From assembly GCF_052857255.1 (NCBI RefSeq), contig NC_135497.1:190326290-190390289 (forward strand): a DNA stretch of 64,000 nucleotides, written 5' to 3'. Origin of the DNA: Amblyomma americanum (lineage: Eukaryota > Arthropoda > Arachnida > Ixodida > Ixodidae). Shown in pieces: positions 11,586-24,300 of this stretch. The notes under the pieces were generated by a model. The model saw only the letters and a list, made by a program, of their open reading frames with translations. It was not told the DNA's origin and made no database searches. The position numbers were made by a program, and so were the translations under genes. Numbering within the stretch: the first letter of the stretch is position 1; the number at the start of each line of letters is the position of its first letter.

Positions 11586-13544
11586 ATGAAGGCTTACGTA
11601 AGTTAAAAATATTTTTTTCTCTTTGTGCATGTTTCCATGCCCAGTGGCTGGCGTCAGTGAAGTCGCGGTAAAAATTCTTCCTTTGTGAGCCGGAACCAAC
11701 CATGATTCCATCCGTGCGAGACTGATGGAACCATGGTGCCAACGTGCTCTGCCAGTATTACCTCTTTTGTGGTTTATGGTAGACAAAAAGGGGCTAATTG
11801 AAACCGTGTGTGGATATTGCCTAGGGAGCATCCCCTGCAAGCACTGGCATTATAGGACCGGGTTAGCGTTCCTTAGCGTGCGCTACAAATATATAGTATG
11901 CAGAAGAATTAAAATCACAGTTTTCGAGGAAAGTTGCCGATCTTCTGCTCTGGCCATTTCGAGGGCAGCCCACTCGGATAAACGTTTCTCTAGAATCCCT
12001 CTTTAGAACAATTGACGCGAGTTACTCAGGAATAAACCCACTTGGGCGAGAAGAAAAATGTGTTCACGAATTTTCTTTGCACTGAACCTAAGCAAGTATT
12101 TCTTTGCTACCGGGTCTTTCTCTGGGCTTTCTTGGAATTAGAAAGCGCCCCCTTAAACCGGGGTGCTTTGTAACCCTTACTCCAAAGCGTTTGCCGCTAC
12201 TGCAGTAATGCACTTGTAGGCATATCAGACGTGTACCCTACGTCAGGTCCGGATGCAGTTCCTACAGTTAACCTGGTCCTTCCTAAGTCCACTTGAGAAC
12301 AGGCAGCAGTAGCAGTGGACTGGTACAATGGTGTCCACAATTCCAAGTTGTGTACTTTAAATGGAGGCTCACATACTATTTTGAAAACTTCCGTTACCTT
12401 ACAGTAAAGACGTAATGTGAACACAGGTTACAGACTGACGTTCTAGGAACCTCTTTTTTTCTTGTTTTTTGCGCTAACGGAAGACTTGCTATCGAAAGTG
12501 TCCTCTCTTGCAACAGTTGCATTAGAAATGCCGCGAAGAAATTGGGATGAAGATTTTTTACCCGTGGACATCCATACTCGTTCTTTAGTATTCCTATGCC
12601 AAAAAGATGGGGTAGACTAAACGTGATAGCAATTACACGCCGACAAAACTCGTAAAGTGAAATGTAATGCAGCCACAGCCATTGGATGTCAAAATTATGC
12701 TGAATGATGCGGTTCTTACCATGGTCAGCACTTTTTGTGGGTTTTTAGGGCACAGGCATTTTTCAGCTTGCCCGTAGACAGTGACGCGCGCCACAATTCC
12801 GTGAGGGCTAGCGTCAGCCGTTCCCTCATGGAATGACCGCGCCTCTAGTCTTCGTTCAAGTAGCGCGAAATTTAACCCTTTTTTTTATCAGAATTCATCA
12901 GAACATGTTATGAAAAGAGCAAAATTGCTTACCAGCTACTACAAAGCTGCGTAAAATTACACGATGCATTTAACCAGTGTCTAGCTTCGTCTAGACAATA
13001 ACATGTACTTTCAGCGCCAAAGTTTTACTACGGACCATGCGACTTCGTACAAATTTGTGCGATTTTCTCTTAAAGCATGGAATAGTCTGTGTGGTTTGGG
13101 CTTCTATGACTCAAGGTCTTTTGTCTTTTCAATTTTCACGTGCTCTTCTTTTGGGCCCAGGCGGTGGTTCTCGTGCTCAGCTCACTCGTGGCCGCGGCCA
13201 CGGCCGGCGCGTTGGTCGCGGGCGGTGGTGGTGGATACGGCGGCGGCTACGGCGGCGTGGGCACCGGACTCGGAGGCAGCGTGGTGCTCCTCAGCGGAGG
13301 CTACGGAGCGGGAAAAACGGTGGTCGGGCCCTCGTTCCTGGTCAAGACGGTTCACCACGTGAACAAAGTGAGCGGCGGCGGGGCTGTGGTGGCTCACTCG
13401 GGCCTGAGCGGCGTCGGTGGCGGTGTCGGCGGCGGATACGGTGACGGCGGCCTGGCTTACGTGCCCGTCCTTGGGCTCGGAGGCTACGGAGGCTACGGAG
13501 GCGGCTACGGAGGCGGCCACGGAGGAGGCTACGGTGTATGGTAG
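11586..13544 (+). CDS. Secreted glycine-rich protein GRP-1 (two coding exons)
   Basis: Predicted 131-residue secreted glycine-rich protein. Exon 1 (11586-11597) encodes MKAY and ends at a strong donor, GTAAGT. Exon 2 begins at 13161 after TTGGGCCCAG and runs to the TAG at 13542-13544. The intron is 1563 bases, phase 0, with nothing recognisable inside. Residues 1-19 form a signal peptide (hydrophobic VVLVLSSLVAA, then TAG). The mature chain has GGGYGGG repeats at 25-55 and 103-129 around a non-glycine core: KTVVGPSFLVKTVHHVNKV at 56-74, followed by VVAHSG. The core is nearly identical in GRP-3 and recognisable in GRP-2. A first exon of about four codons interrupting the signal peptide is typical of arthropod cuticle-protein genes. 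The likely role is a structural protein of cuticle or tick attachment cement, inferred from composition only. There is no enzyme motif. The start is fixed by the TATA box and the signal peptide. Confidence 0.82.
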
Positions 13545-14468
13545 AGCAGAGCGCAACGCCACCCAGTGAGTTGCACATTAAGCTAAGAACCGACACATGT
13601 CCACACAAGCGCATCGAAACCGATTATCGTCATATCAATAATAAGTATTCCAATCAGGTTCTGTCAGCGAGTTGCCATGCAGACGGCAAATGTGGAAACG
13701 GGCGGATAACTTCAGGCTGCATGCGCTGACTAAAATACTTCAATAGTTAATGCCTGGACAGAAAACCAATAATCGAGCAAAGCCTTCTCAAACGTTCATG
13801 CATGTGTCATATGCTGTGTTTCAACACTGTGAAATTCACTGCGGCTTCCGTCGCATCAGAGTGGCTTTCTTCGCGTCATTGGAAATCATATGCCACCACT
13901 GAGCTTCCTTTAAAGTGAATAGATGAAAGTTCATTGGCAAACGAGTTCCACAAAAAGTGGCGGTAAAGGCTCAATATCATGATGATGCATTTCAGAAGGT
14001 TTTTTTTGCTCCGCACGGAACGCATATTTCCGTGCCTCGCAGTGCTCCACAGCAAAGACGATAAAAAAGGAAATTATTGAAGTGAAAAAAAAAAAGGCAG
14101 CTTCCGTAGAAAGGGTTGCACCGCTTCCAACAAAAGATGTGAAAGTAGCATACTAAACCTTTCTTTCCACAAAATTTATGCAAAATCCAGCCCACATTCC
14201 TCTGCTGTACGTTAAACCCCACATAGCATGCCGTGCTTGTTGCATAAGGTGCAGGAAGCGATACAGACTGTTATTACGAGGCTTTCCTCACTCTGTGACA
14301 ATTTCGAAAGGAAAAAGAAGGAGCACTTGTAGCTGGGCTTGTTGGTGCAGATTTTGGAAAGACCGAACCGCATAGAAAAAAGAAAAAGAAAAGAGCTAGC
14401 ACGGGCGTAGTGAGGAAACGGCACGAGCGCTGTTCTTTTCCTTCACTACGTCCATGTTCCTTTCTTTT

Positions 14469-14471
<3 letters not shown>

Positions 14472-14540
<69 letters not shown>
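14472..14540. repeat. (TA)n microsatellite, left of palindrome
   Basis: Nearly pure TA dinucleotides with one AA slip at about 14521. The tract abuts the palindrome directly. Confidence 0.95.
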
Positions 14541-14541
<1 letters not shown>

Positions 14542-14653
14542 TTAAGAGAAGTGGGCACTTCTACAAAGACACTTTTATTTATCAACGTTTCGACCGCGGT
14601 CGAAACGTTGATAAATAAAAGTGTCTTTGTAGAAGTGCCCACTTCTCTTAAAT
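14540..14653. repeat. Perfect 114-bp palindrome (57-bp arms, no spacer)
   Basis: The left arm 14540-14596 and right arm 14597-14653 are exact reverse complements, centred on GACCGCGGTC. The right half reads GGTCGAAACGTTGATAAATA and continues into unique sequence (14654-14690) before a second TA tract. The GACCGCGGTCGAAACG motif resembles the stem II and GAAAC half of hammerhead ribozymes found at the ends of Penelope-like elements. The CTGATGA half is absent. Long perfect palindromes are unstable, so it is either recent or an assembly artefact. Confidence 0.9.
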
Positions 14654-14688
14654 CTTTATTCTGCGGAGCCAACGCAACCTACGTTCGT

Positions 14689-14814
<126 letters not shown>

Positions 14815-15120
14815 CGCTTAATAATGATGCTTCAGGCTGGATAAACCTTACATGCGTTTTTTTTTTTTTTCAGGCACTAAGATATGTTCTTCATTTCATG
14901 AGCAAGCACACTTGAATCATCAGGTCGTCACTCAAGAAGATTAAATTGCTCTTTGCACTGCCCTTCCAAAGTCCTCAGTTCGTCCAAGAGCGCACAACAT
15001 GCATTGCCGAAGAACAAATTTAAATTCAGTGTTCTACCGTATTATCACACTGGGAAACTTTTTAAATGCGTGGAATGTGCAGAGGAGTAAATAAAGCATA
15101 TTCACAAAACTCGTTCTTTC

Positions 15121-16515
15121 CCGAACCGCATTTGTTTTCTCTGCAAATCTACAAAGGAAATTGACAAAAATTACTTCGGAAGGATATCAATGAAGCAGAT
15201 GTCACGGCCTTGGAAACAAATGGGAAAAGGAATTGCTCAAGTAGGTAAGCGTCAGTCAAATTCCGCCTCAAAGCATTTCAAGAAGATTTGCGTCTTGCGT
15301 CCACTTAGACAAAGCATCGCTAGATAGTTATCTGTGATCGATACAATATCTACTCCTGGACTGCTCAGCAGCAAAGAAATCTAACTATATGGTTATGCAT
15401 ACTTCGATGGTGGTTACTGTAGAGGTTAACCTTGACAAAGGCCAAAGTGAAGGAAGAGCTCAGAGTAAATTTCACCTATGCCTCCATCTCTTGCACGAAA
15501 GCAGCCAAACATATATTTAAAAAAAACATGTGATTCAGCCCTGTGGCATTGCGAAAGGAAAATACAAGCTTCGTCGTGCGCAACGCGCTGAGGCTCAGTG
15601 CACACCTACCAAAAGCGTCCCGCGGTGCAAGGCTTGAGACAGGTTCACCCCAAGGTCGACCGAATGATCTAAACTGCATATTTTGGCCGCAATACAGGTT
15701 CTTCCTGGACTTCCTTCGGGAATCCGGCGTGTATCTATATATGTAAATAATAATTTATGCCACAAGGCACGCTGTCGCAATAAAAAAAAGTGTTAATGAA
15801 CGGCTCGCTGGTCATGAACGAAAACCAACTTGCCCAATTTGTTGATGTGTGAAGTCCGCGCTTAGTCTGCACGTGTCCTGTCCCTCTTTCGTGCCTTCTT
15901 TTGTAAACACAGCACACAGAGGAATATGACAAGAAGCGTCCGCCGGCGCCACTCACTTTCTGTAACTCCTCAAACTCACAGGTTTGGTTAAGCGAACACC
16001 GCAGTGATATCAAATGGCTTATCACTTTTGTTTTGACGAATCGCTTGGTATATTGAGGGTCACTTCTTGACGGCTCAGCTGACAGCGCTTCAATGCCGAG
16101 GCTATCAGTCGCCTATATCAGAAGGCCTATATGCGAAGGTGCTCACTGAAAACGCATGGGAAATCCCGTGCTGTGCAGCTGCTGCTCTGAGCGCAGAGAA
16201 CTAAGGAAAAGCCCTCTGGAGAAGAAGCCATGCTCAACTTTTGAAGCTCAGATTTCGAATCTGCAAGGATTACTACAGATGAAGCCTGGAAAGACGCAAA
16301 AGGTGTAAGGTGTAAAGGTGTAAGGTGTCTAAATGGCAACGCTTTCAGCCATCATATAGGACACGACTCGGGTACGGCGGGTAGATCAGGCGGCATTAAA
16401 AGATGTTATGGGAGACGCCACTGCGCTAGCTCTGCAAATCTTCTCCACAGAACCATCAGTTAGAAAGTGGTAGAGCTTTAACGTAGTTAAACCGAGCAGA
16501 CGTGCGAAAGCATGT
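15121..16515. other. Intergenic, nothing recognised
   Basis: Short frames only. A small imperfect tandem of AAGGTGT units occurs at 16298-16328. No domain or repeat family was recognised. Confidence 0.5.
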
Positions 16516-16519
16516 CTTC

Positions 16520-16783
16520 ACCGCAGCGGCGGCCTGATAGGCTGAGCATCCGCCTCGCATGCGGGAGGTGCGGGGTTCGATCCCCAGTGCCGCCGGGTAC
16601 CCTTCGGTGATACAATGGGTACAAGCTTTCCCCTGGTCTCGTTCTCGGCTTATACAGGGTGAAATGCTTGGGAAATGGGTCTTTGACCCCACCTTGCGTG
16701 GCCGAAAATACCTTGTGCCATGGCGCTCTTTGGCCATTGATGTCATTGCGCAATAAAAATCCATAATCATCATCATCAAATCA
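16520..16783 (+). mobile_element. tRNA-derived SINE, family 2 (tRNA-Ala-like head)
   Basis: The head carries an A-box-like segment (TAGGCTGAGCATCC, 16538-16551) and a clear B box (GGTTCGATCCC, 16574-16584). Between them a CCGC/GCGG stem encloses a loop with anticodon CGC, as in tRNA-Ala. A non-tRNA body follows, then an ATC-rich tail (about 16764-16782). A second copy lies on the minus strand at 46.7 kb. Acceptor pairing is not conserved, so this is a SINE rather than a tRNA gene. Confidence 0.75.
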
Positions 16784-19655
16784 TGTGTTCAGCCTGTTTG
16801 GCTCATTGTTTGGCTTTTCTGGGTCGTTGGCCCGTCTGGAGACAAATATTAGACTCTGGTTAATATTCTGGTCCAGGTTAAGCTGATCTGATCTGTTGGC
16901 GTGGCAGATGGAATTTGATGAAGACGACGATGTGCAATGCACAGCGCCACAGTGCGTTCCAGTTTAACACGAGGCGTGATCGGCTGCGGCCTTAGCCTAG
17001 CGCTCTCGTGCAGTAGCGAGCGGAGCTGATCTGTTCGCGCCTCTCCGGTTTCGAAACCCAGTCGCGGCAATATTTACTTTATTTCTGCACCCTGAAGGTC
17101 AGGGACGCAACAAGATTCTTGGTTGGATTCGAACCCGTGAAGTGCGTTCGCCCTAAAGCTTTCAGATGTTCAAATTCTCTCAAAATTCTCGACCACCAAC
17201 GAACGTGTTTCCGCCAAAGAAGTATTCCGCTTAGCACGAACGCGTCTTCATCCTCTGGACTGCGTGAGTTACGGACCAAAGTGGGCGGAAGCCACTCTAC
17301 TGCACCGCATTCGCGCGGGTTCTGCTTGCATCCCGGCGGGGAGGCATAAGACAAGTCTGACATCGTCTCCCGCTTCGTTCTTCATATGGTGCCTGTGGTG
17401 ATTTATATTATTATATTATGTACTGCACAGATCAGGACGCGGGGAGGTGGCGCCGGCTCGCTTCTCTCATCTTGGCAGGTGTGGTGCACTGTTCTCGGCA
17501 AGGCGTTGTTTACCCGCGTGGAAACCGGGCAATTAGGAGGGAGGCTTTCCGCCTTCTACTAATATTCTTTCAGGACACTGAACTGGACTTCGAACAGCGG
17601 CCGTTTACGACTCTTGTGGCTGATTGTGTGTCTGGTTACACAGATCTGGCTTGGTCCGAGAACTGTGGCGCAAACGCTCGCCTCTTATAATATTGAACAG
17701 TCGCCGGCTACCGCCGGCAGAATAACGAAAGGCTAATCCCACCCGTAGTAAACAGCAACCTCGACCTCCTCAGGCACATTGCACCGTTGTGCACATTGAC
17801 TAGCCAGATGTCTAACACCGTTCACGCAGCATAATTTCTCGTCCGTTAAGACCTGCTTTGCTCTCTCGCGCCTGTCAATACCTGACGGCATGCGAGTCAT
17901 CGAGAAATGGTTAGTTGTACGAACAGACCCGCACTTGCGTTCCGCATGGCGCCAGAGTGAACGCTGAGAACACCGCGTAACAATAAAAACAAGAGCCAGA
18001 GCATCTATTGTTGACAAAAAAACATCGGAACTGCATCAGAACTGGTCTCTCAGAGAGGCGCAGAGCTCACGTGTGGGTCACATCCACGTGTGCAGAGCGC
18101 CACTTTCTTTCATCCGTCAGAACTGTGGCGGATGCACCTGTTTAGACGACGAAAGCCGCCCGTGAAACAAATTCGAGAGCTATGCAAAATCCATGCGAGC
18201 GAATTTTTTTTACGCAGGAAGCTGTGACGGCGAAGTGTTGGAAATGTGCGCGGGGGATCAGTCACCATTTGGCACGCGACTTTACTGATTCAACAATGCG
18301 GTAACGTGTGCTTCGGCCGATTTCAATCACTATGGATTTTAGACGAGACAGGAAGGCTTTGTGGCACGATCAGTATACTCGAGTCTAAAAAGAGAAATCA
18401 TTAAAGTGAAACATTCAGTGAAACACAAAGCTTTACTAAAAAAACGTTTGCGAAACATTCGCCCATCGGAAGGACTAACGAGTCAATCATGCGGAGACTC
18501 ATGAAGCCATTCGACACCACAACGAAAAGGCAAATAATTTTCTCAACAAATTTTAAGAGTCCTTATGGCATGTATACAATGAGGCAACTTTTTACAGCTG
18601 AGGTAATCACTGTATAGGTACGACTTATGTTGGCAAGACGCAGGTTGTGTGCCGGCTTACCTACAAAATGAAATAAAATAAGAACTTTCGACCTGCAATG
18701 CGCTTTAAGCCGCACCTGATATAGGTTCGAGCCTGGAACGCGGTGACGCTCATTCGCCGGCACAATCAACGCGTTAGTGGTTTCCCCTTTTCCGCACGTT
18801 TTACTATTCCTGCCGCAGAAAACAGAGCATCGCGCAAAATGGTCCGAGAAGCACCGCTGCTGCGTCCTTGGGAGAGAGAGAGATTCGGGCACCAAAACCA
18901 GGGCCGCTCGCCCTCTTACTAGCTGCAGCCGCGGCGGCCCATCCTACCGCAACGGGTTCACGTAGGAGGAAGAGTGTTGGAGGCGACCGTCTCGGTAGAC
19001 GCAAGTTCACTCGGCTGACTGCAGCTGGCGCTCGCTACTGGCGCGGAACGTGCGCGCTACTTGCGCGGCTGCGCTCGTTAGCGCCGCGTCGTCCGCTGGG
19101 AGCAGCAATCGGGATTACCGCTAACACGCTGCGTTCGGGCCAGTTATCGCCTGCGATTAAATGCCAGCGCCTACTTTATCCTCTGTGTTAATGGGACGAG
19201 AGTTGTAACGATTAAGTGCATTGGAATGCATAGGCTTTGTCGGAGTCGTGTCTGCGTTGACGACATACACAGAGCATTCCACAAGCGTAAGCGGTAGTTA
19301 GTGAGGCAAGTGTCTCCCAAGATTCGCGCGAAATTTGAAGTAAATACCGGGTAAGAGGGATGAGTTTCTTGCCCTCGTGCAGCAGCCGCGAGTTTCTAAA
19401 AAGTTGCGCTAAGCGATCTCCACCCATTTGGTCATTACAGCTGCACGAAATTAGCAGCTCCCGAAGTACCGTAATCATTCTCTTTGAGCACAAAACCATA
19501 GCTCACATTGATGCGGGCGGCCACATTGCGAAATATATTCACGTTTCCTCCCATGTTTCTCTCATTCGCTATAACTGAAAGTGTTTCTTAAAGAAAGGAA
19601 GTTATCTTTTCTAAAATCCCGTTGGTATTAGCGCCATCATGGGTAAGACTCTTAC
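16784..19655. other. Intergenic; CpG-rich patch near 18.9-19.15 kb
   Basis: No gene recognised. A CpG-rich stretch at about 18885-19140 could be an unmethylated regulatory or promoter region, but it has no TATA box, splice pattern or domain nearby. Frames at 17079-17363 (minus) and 17418-17690 (plus) have no recognisable content. Confidence 0.4.
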
Positions 19656-19661
19656 GAAGTA

Positions 19662-19873
19662 CTATTGGGGACAAAATTCCCCATAACGTGCGACTGATAA
19701 TATTTGGTTAAAGGTGCGAAGTGTGCTAATGTTCTACTGATTTCACAAGCAGACATTTTAAAGTCCAAGGCCTAGTTTTACCTCCACAAGTGTGATCTGC
19801 AACCACTGGCTAATAACAAAGTTATATGCTTTTGACGTCGATCGTGTGTCCTGGGGACTTTTGTCCCCGATAG
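19662..19873. mobile_element. 212-bp MITE with TA target duplication
   Basis: The ends are inverted repeats: CTATTGGGGACAAAATTCCC on the left, and CTATCGGGGACAAAAGTCCC when the right end is read in reverse. Similarity is weaker for about 15 more bases. The element is flanked by TA on both sides (19660-19661 and 19874-19875), the signature of Tc1/mariner-type insertion. It has no coding capacity, so it is non-autonomous. Confidence 0.75.
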
Positions 19874-20344
19874 TACCTTTTTACCGGGAGGAAAAGGTCG
19901 AATGACCAATTCTGGGACAACCTATGAACTTTATTAATTGGCAGAGTTAATGACAAGATGATTATAATTAAAATATCTGTATAGGTCGCGGCAACCGCGA
20001 GTAATTTCATAATTTTAATGTGTGCGTAAATCAGCAGCGCTTGCGACGAATAATGGTTTATGAAGAGCTCTTGTCTACACCACAGACGCCTCAACACATT
20101 CCCTCTGCGTAGAACAGGCATGTAAAGCACGTTGAAGCGACACCGAGGGCAACTCCGTGCAGTTGTAACAAGTTACAGCATTGTTACTCTTTTTTGTTTT
20201 CGTCAAGCGTCAAACCTTTCTGACTAAAAATGGTCGGCATTATTAGCATGCATGGCATAGCTACCTGGGAGTTGAGTAAGAGTTAAACTAAAAGTTGAGA
20301 ATGAAGGAAGTCAGGAAGCCAGGGCCGAGATGCGACAGTGGTTT

Positions 20345-20582
20345 GTTACATGTCCCTGTCATAGATTTTCCCCCTTTTTTTCTTCTTTGAAATGTGTTTT
20401 GTGTTTTGCAATCTAATTTACTGCATGCTGGCTCAATGCTAGTTTGTCTTTAGGATAATTTGTTACGACCCTGTGTATAAAATATTTTTAATCCTATGAA
20501 TGCCTTGTGCACCTCGTCCTGCCTAAAGCCCGGCACTCAGCTGGCGCATTCTTCTAAATAAATAAACAATTAAATAAGCAGT
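20345..20582 (+). mobile_element. LINE 3' UTR fragment with TAAA tail (CR1/L2-like)
   Basis: A pyrimidine-rich stretch is followed by TCCTGCCTAAAGCCCGGC and an AAATAAATAAACAATTAAAT tail at about 20553-20578. This resembles the 3' ends of CR1/L2-type LINEs. No coding part remains. Assignment rests on the tail alone. Confidence 0.4.
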
Positions 20583-21218
20583 GCAGTTGTGCGATTTGAG
20601 GTATATGCAGACAGGGACCACCACCACCTCTACGCCTGCTAGCTAAGCACTGTTTGTTAACTATCATAACACGCTTCATAGTGAATTGCACGTAAGACAC
20701 TGACACGAAACCGTACATGGGCGTCGCGAAAAAGTATCATGTTGCGGATACCGCGAAGATTGAGCGGCTGTTCTATCACTTCCATCAACAAGCAGGCCAT
20801 GTGATGCCCCGCCCTATCCCTTAAGCCAGCGCGATAACCAAACGATAACGTACATCAGCCTAATTCTTAGAAATGAATTTCCTCTTGCGTCTTTGTCTGC
20901 CAGCTATCTCATTTAACTTGCGCATTTTTAATGACGGTAGCGATTCGTTCTACAAGCGCATGCAACACCATGCACCACCATTTGCACGTTAATAACTTAC
21001 AAATAAACTGTTCATGCTGACAAAAACGCGACATAGACGCTAAATAAGTTTATATCGCGCAGGGCTGCCACATTAAATCACCGAAAAAGTCAATAATTCA
21101 TTCGTCGAAAATAATATTCTCCGAAAAAAAACGAAATTTGCGCTCTGAAATAAAAGCCGAACAAAATTCCACCGAATTTTCAAAAAATGAACGCCGAAAG
21201 TCCAATCCCTAAATATAT

Positions 21219-21344
21219 TGTTACGTGGTGGCAAGCCAAGGAAAGCACGACATGATGACAGAATGAAGATATGATTTAACGGCTCAAGGGCCTAGCGCGA
21301 GCACTCCGCCCCGCGCCACTGCACTCTTCTTCGTCTTCATAACA
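21219..21344. mobile_element. Short LTR-like unit (solo LTR or TRIM), ATAT duplication
   Basis: The unit begins TGTTACG and ends ATAACA (TG...CA form with the short inverted repeat TGTTA/TAACA). It is flanked by ATAT at 21215-21218 and 21345-21348. A 4-bp ATAT duplication fits Gypsy-type integration. At 126 bases it is short for an LTR, so it may be internally deleted or a TRIM-like unit. No internal retrotransposon sequence adjoins it. Confidence 0.5.
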
Positions 21345-21348
21345 ATAT

Positions 21349-24300
21349 ATCGTTACCTGTTAATTTTTAACATTACGTAATGTTTACGATACTACATTTA
21401 ACATTATTCGTTAATTTTGAACATTAATATAATGTTTAATTGCTCCATATAACTTTAATGTAACTTATATAACCCTTTTTGTAATATTATACTAATGTTC
21501 GGTGCTCCCTGGGTAGTGACGTCCTTAACGAAAATTAGATTGCCACCGCTTTGAAGTTAATGGCGGTGTTGCATACTCCCTGGGATCCACGTCCTAAAAC
21601 TGGTCTCGACGCATGCAGTTTACTTGCGAGACCGGCCGCTGATGACGACACATGCATTTCTCTTGCCTTTTCTAGCTCACAAAAGCTCCGTTTTCGGTGG
21701 GTGTAGTCCTTGTCTCGTTAGAATGCCGCAGTCAGTCGACACAGCCCAACTTCAATTTTTTTCTCAGTGCCGCTTTAAAGATGCAGTGCTTGTATCATCA
21801 CCGTGGTCGTCGTCTTCACGAGTCGGGTTAGATCATGTGCTGCACTGAGGCCGCTCACATTGAGCCTCAATTATTTCTGCCTTGCGTCAGCCGCCTCCAT
21901 GCCATCCCGGGACACTAATTCCTAAGCTCGTCGCTTGCAACATTGAGCCACGTCCAGTTGCGTTTCTGCTATCCTCGGTATCCTCTCTGTCCGCTCCCAC
22001 AGACCACCAGCTGCCAGTTGCCTGCATTATGTGTCCTGCAAGAAAAAATGAAACCCCGCTTGTGTTGGCAGCCTTGCGCATTTACAGTCGAGTTTAGGGA
22101 AGGTAAGACAGTGGAAGCGAGCCCCAACTTGCACCTCGGGGCGGCTTGTTGCGGGCACCATGCATGGATGCATTTCCACAATGAGAACTATAAGCAGGCA
22201 GCCAAGTATGCAAGCGCTCGGAGTGCGTTCTGCAGGCGTTGCCGAGTTGTGCACGGTGAATACTTCCTTTCCAATTTTGCCCCTGCGCTCTTCGTCAGGA
22301 TAGCCTAATATACTCATAACAAACCCTTGACATGTCCATTTTTTCGTTGCCCAGAATGGTCCATGCCGGGTCCAGCGGGATGAGGACTCTACGGATACGG
22401 GAAAATGATAAAAGATTTTCACACTCCCCTCACTGTCTTTTGGGGGTATCTAGTGGGGGGCTTCGCGTTATGCTACGGATAATCGTCTTTAATGGCGAAT
22501 CAAGGCTCATAATTTAATGGTCAACTAAGCAACGCACTTCAATTCTGCACTTTTTAGAAACTTTGCTGTTTATGTCCTAGGTGGGTGAGTGCAGATGCGG
22601 AAGGTGTTTCACTCTCTGCGTAGAGAGTTGCAGTCGGCCCTAGAAATGTTTTTATGCATGTGCATTTTCGTGAAGCACTTCGCACGTTGCACTTCGCACT
22701 TCGAGTAGCACCCCAGTTAGTTGCTCAGCCATTCCAGACTCGCATGAAGCAGCTTTGTTTTTCTTTCGCTAGCGAAGAGTTTGTATCCTGCAAGTCTTTT
22801 CTGGCGCCTGACGAACGAAGCAGAATGTTTTGCCCTGAACTGCGCCCATGATGCGGTGGATCGAAAGCGAGCTGCACTGTGTGAACACTAACTGGTGCAT
22901 GATCAATGTCAGCCCTGCAAAGCTAATATGCGAGGTCACTAAAATATCTCCCGATTTCAACGTCTAGAAATGAAAAAAAAAATCTACGTCCGCTACCGTA
23001 ACACCACTCTTAAACCAGCCTTACCGGCCCTCTCACTGCTTTGCACAATCGTATGGGGCTAAATATGTGCTACCACAACGCGTACCAACTGCGCGGCTCT
23101 GCCTTTGAACTCTTCTGCGTTAGCAGCATTCTGCTTTTTTTTTATTTTTCATTACTTTACATGACCAGGAATAGCTAGAGCTGCCTGAAAGCACGAGCAC
23201 GATCAAGACAGATCGATAATAGTGTGGGGGCAAATACGCGGGCGCTGGTAAGTTGCGCAAAGTATAAGGGACTACTTGTCCAACGCGTGTTGTCCTTGCA
23301 CTGCACTGATATCAAACCTAATCGAGGAAGCATCAGAAAAAGTGAGCGGAGTGGCAATGCCAGTTTCAAACCGGAGCACGTATTCTCACCGAAGGTGTAT
23401 AATTGTTCTGCAGATTTGGGCTGTGCCCGTGAAGATTATCTCGCTGCAATGTATACGGTGTGTGTTAAACCGAAGTGTGGCTTCCAGTCGCCAGTTTTCT
23501 ACAGCAGCAAGTAGTCATTTGTAGGAGAACCGCGTGGTCGGTATTTTACCGCTAAGCTTGTAACAAATAATTCTGTGCTAATGCTTCAGCTTATACGAGC
23601 GGAGCACGGCTTTCCGCCGCTAATTGTTGTTTTGCGGGTTTTAAATAGCAAGGTAGGGCTGCTGGTAAGCTCTGCAGATAGCCATCAACTCGTTCTTCTG
23701 TTGCGTCCTGCTCTCCCTCCTCTGCTCGCAGGCGACACCAGAGGAATGCGGGCCAAACTCAAAAAGAAAAGAAGATGGAGATAACCGCCGCTATTAGCTC
23801 TAGCCTGAATATCGCTGGCGCGCGCTGCTTAGGGAGAAACAGATCTAGTCAAGGAAGTGCTTCATACCGAGGTGTTCTTTTTTTTTTTTACTTTTCTCCC
23901 CACGTCACCTGACGAAGGAATACGCGAGAAAATGAAAAAAAAAGAAATTGAGAAAAAAAGACTGAAAGAAAAAGACGAGAAGCAACTCTAGAAGCAGCAA
24001 ACCAGAACGCGGCGGCTTACTTGGAAAGAGCGATTCTGCCGAAATATCCCCGCCGAGCCTAGATCAACGCCCTCTAGGGACAAGTTGGCCTATCACGCGA
24101 GCGCTGCACGTGTCTCCTGGCCTCTCTGAGATGACACAGAAACTCTCCGGCAGGGGTCCCCTCCTCTCGACGCAGCCTCCGCCTGAGCGAGTGCCGCCGC
24201 AGCGGCGATTTCCTCGTGTCCCGGATTTAGCGAGGCGCAAGTGATGCTCTACCCTTGCGCACATGCGTCTTATCTCCGGCCAGACACACCTCGATCCCAC

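Noticed and set aside
13037..13614. Frames overlapping GRP-1 exon 2 in other phases
   Set aside because: They are GC-rich shadow frames, and none has a start, signal peptide or splice support.
16975..17072. Possible tRNA or SINE head with GGTTTCGAAACCC
   Set aside because: The B-box-like word is present but the acceptor and D arms do not pair, and no second copy or SINE body was found.
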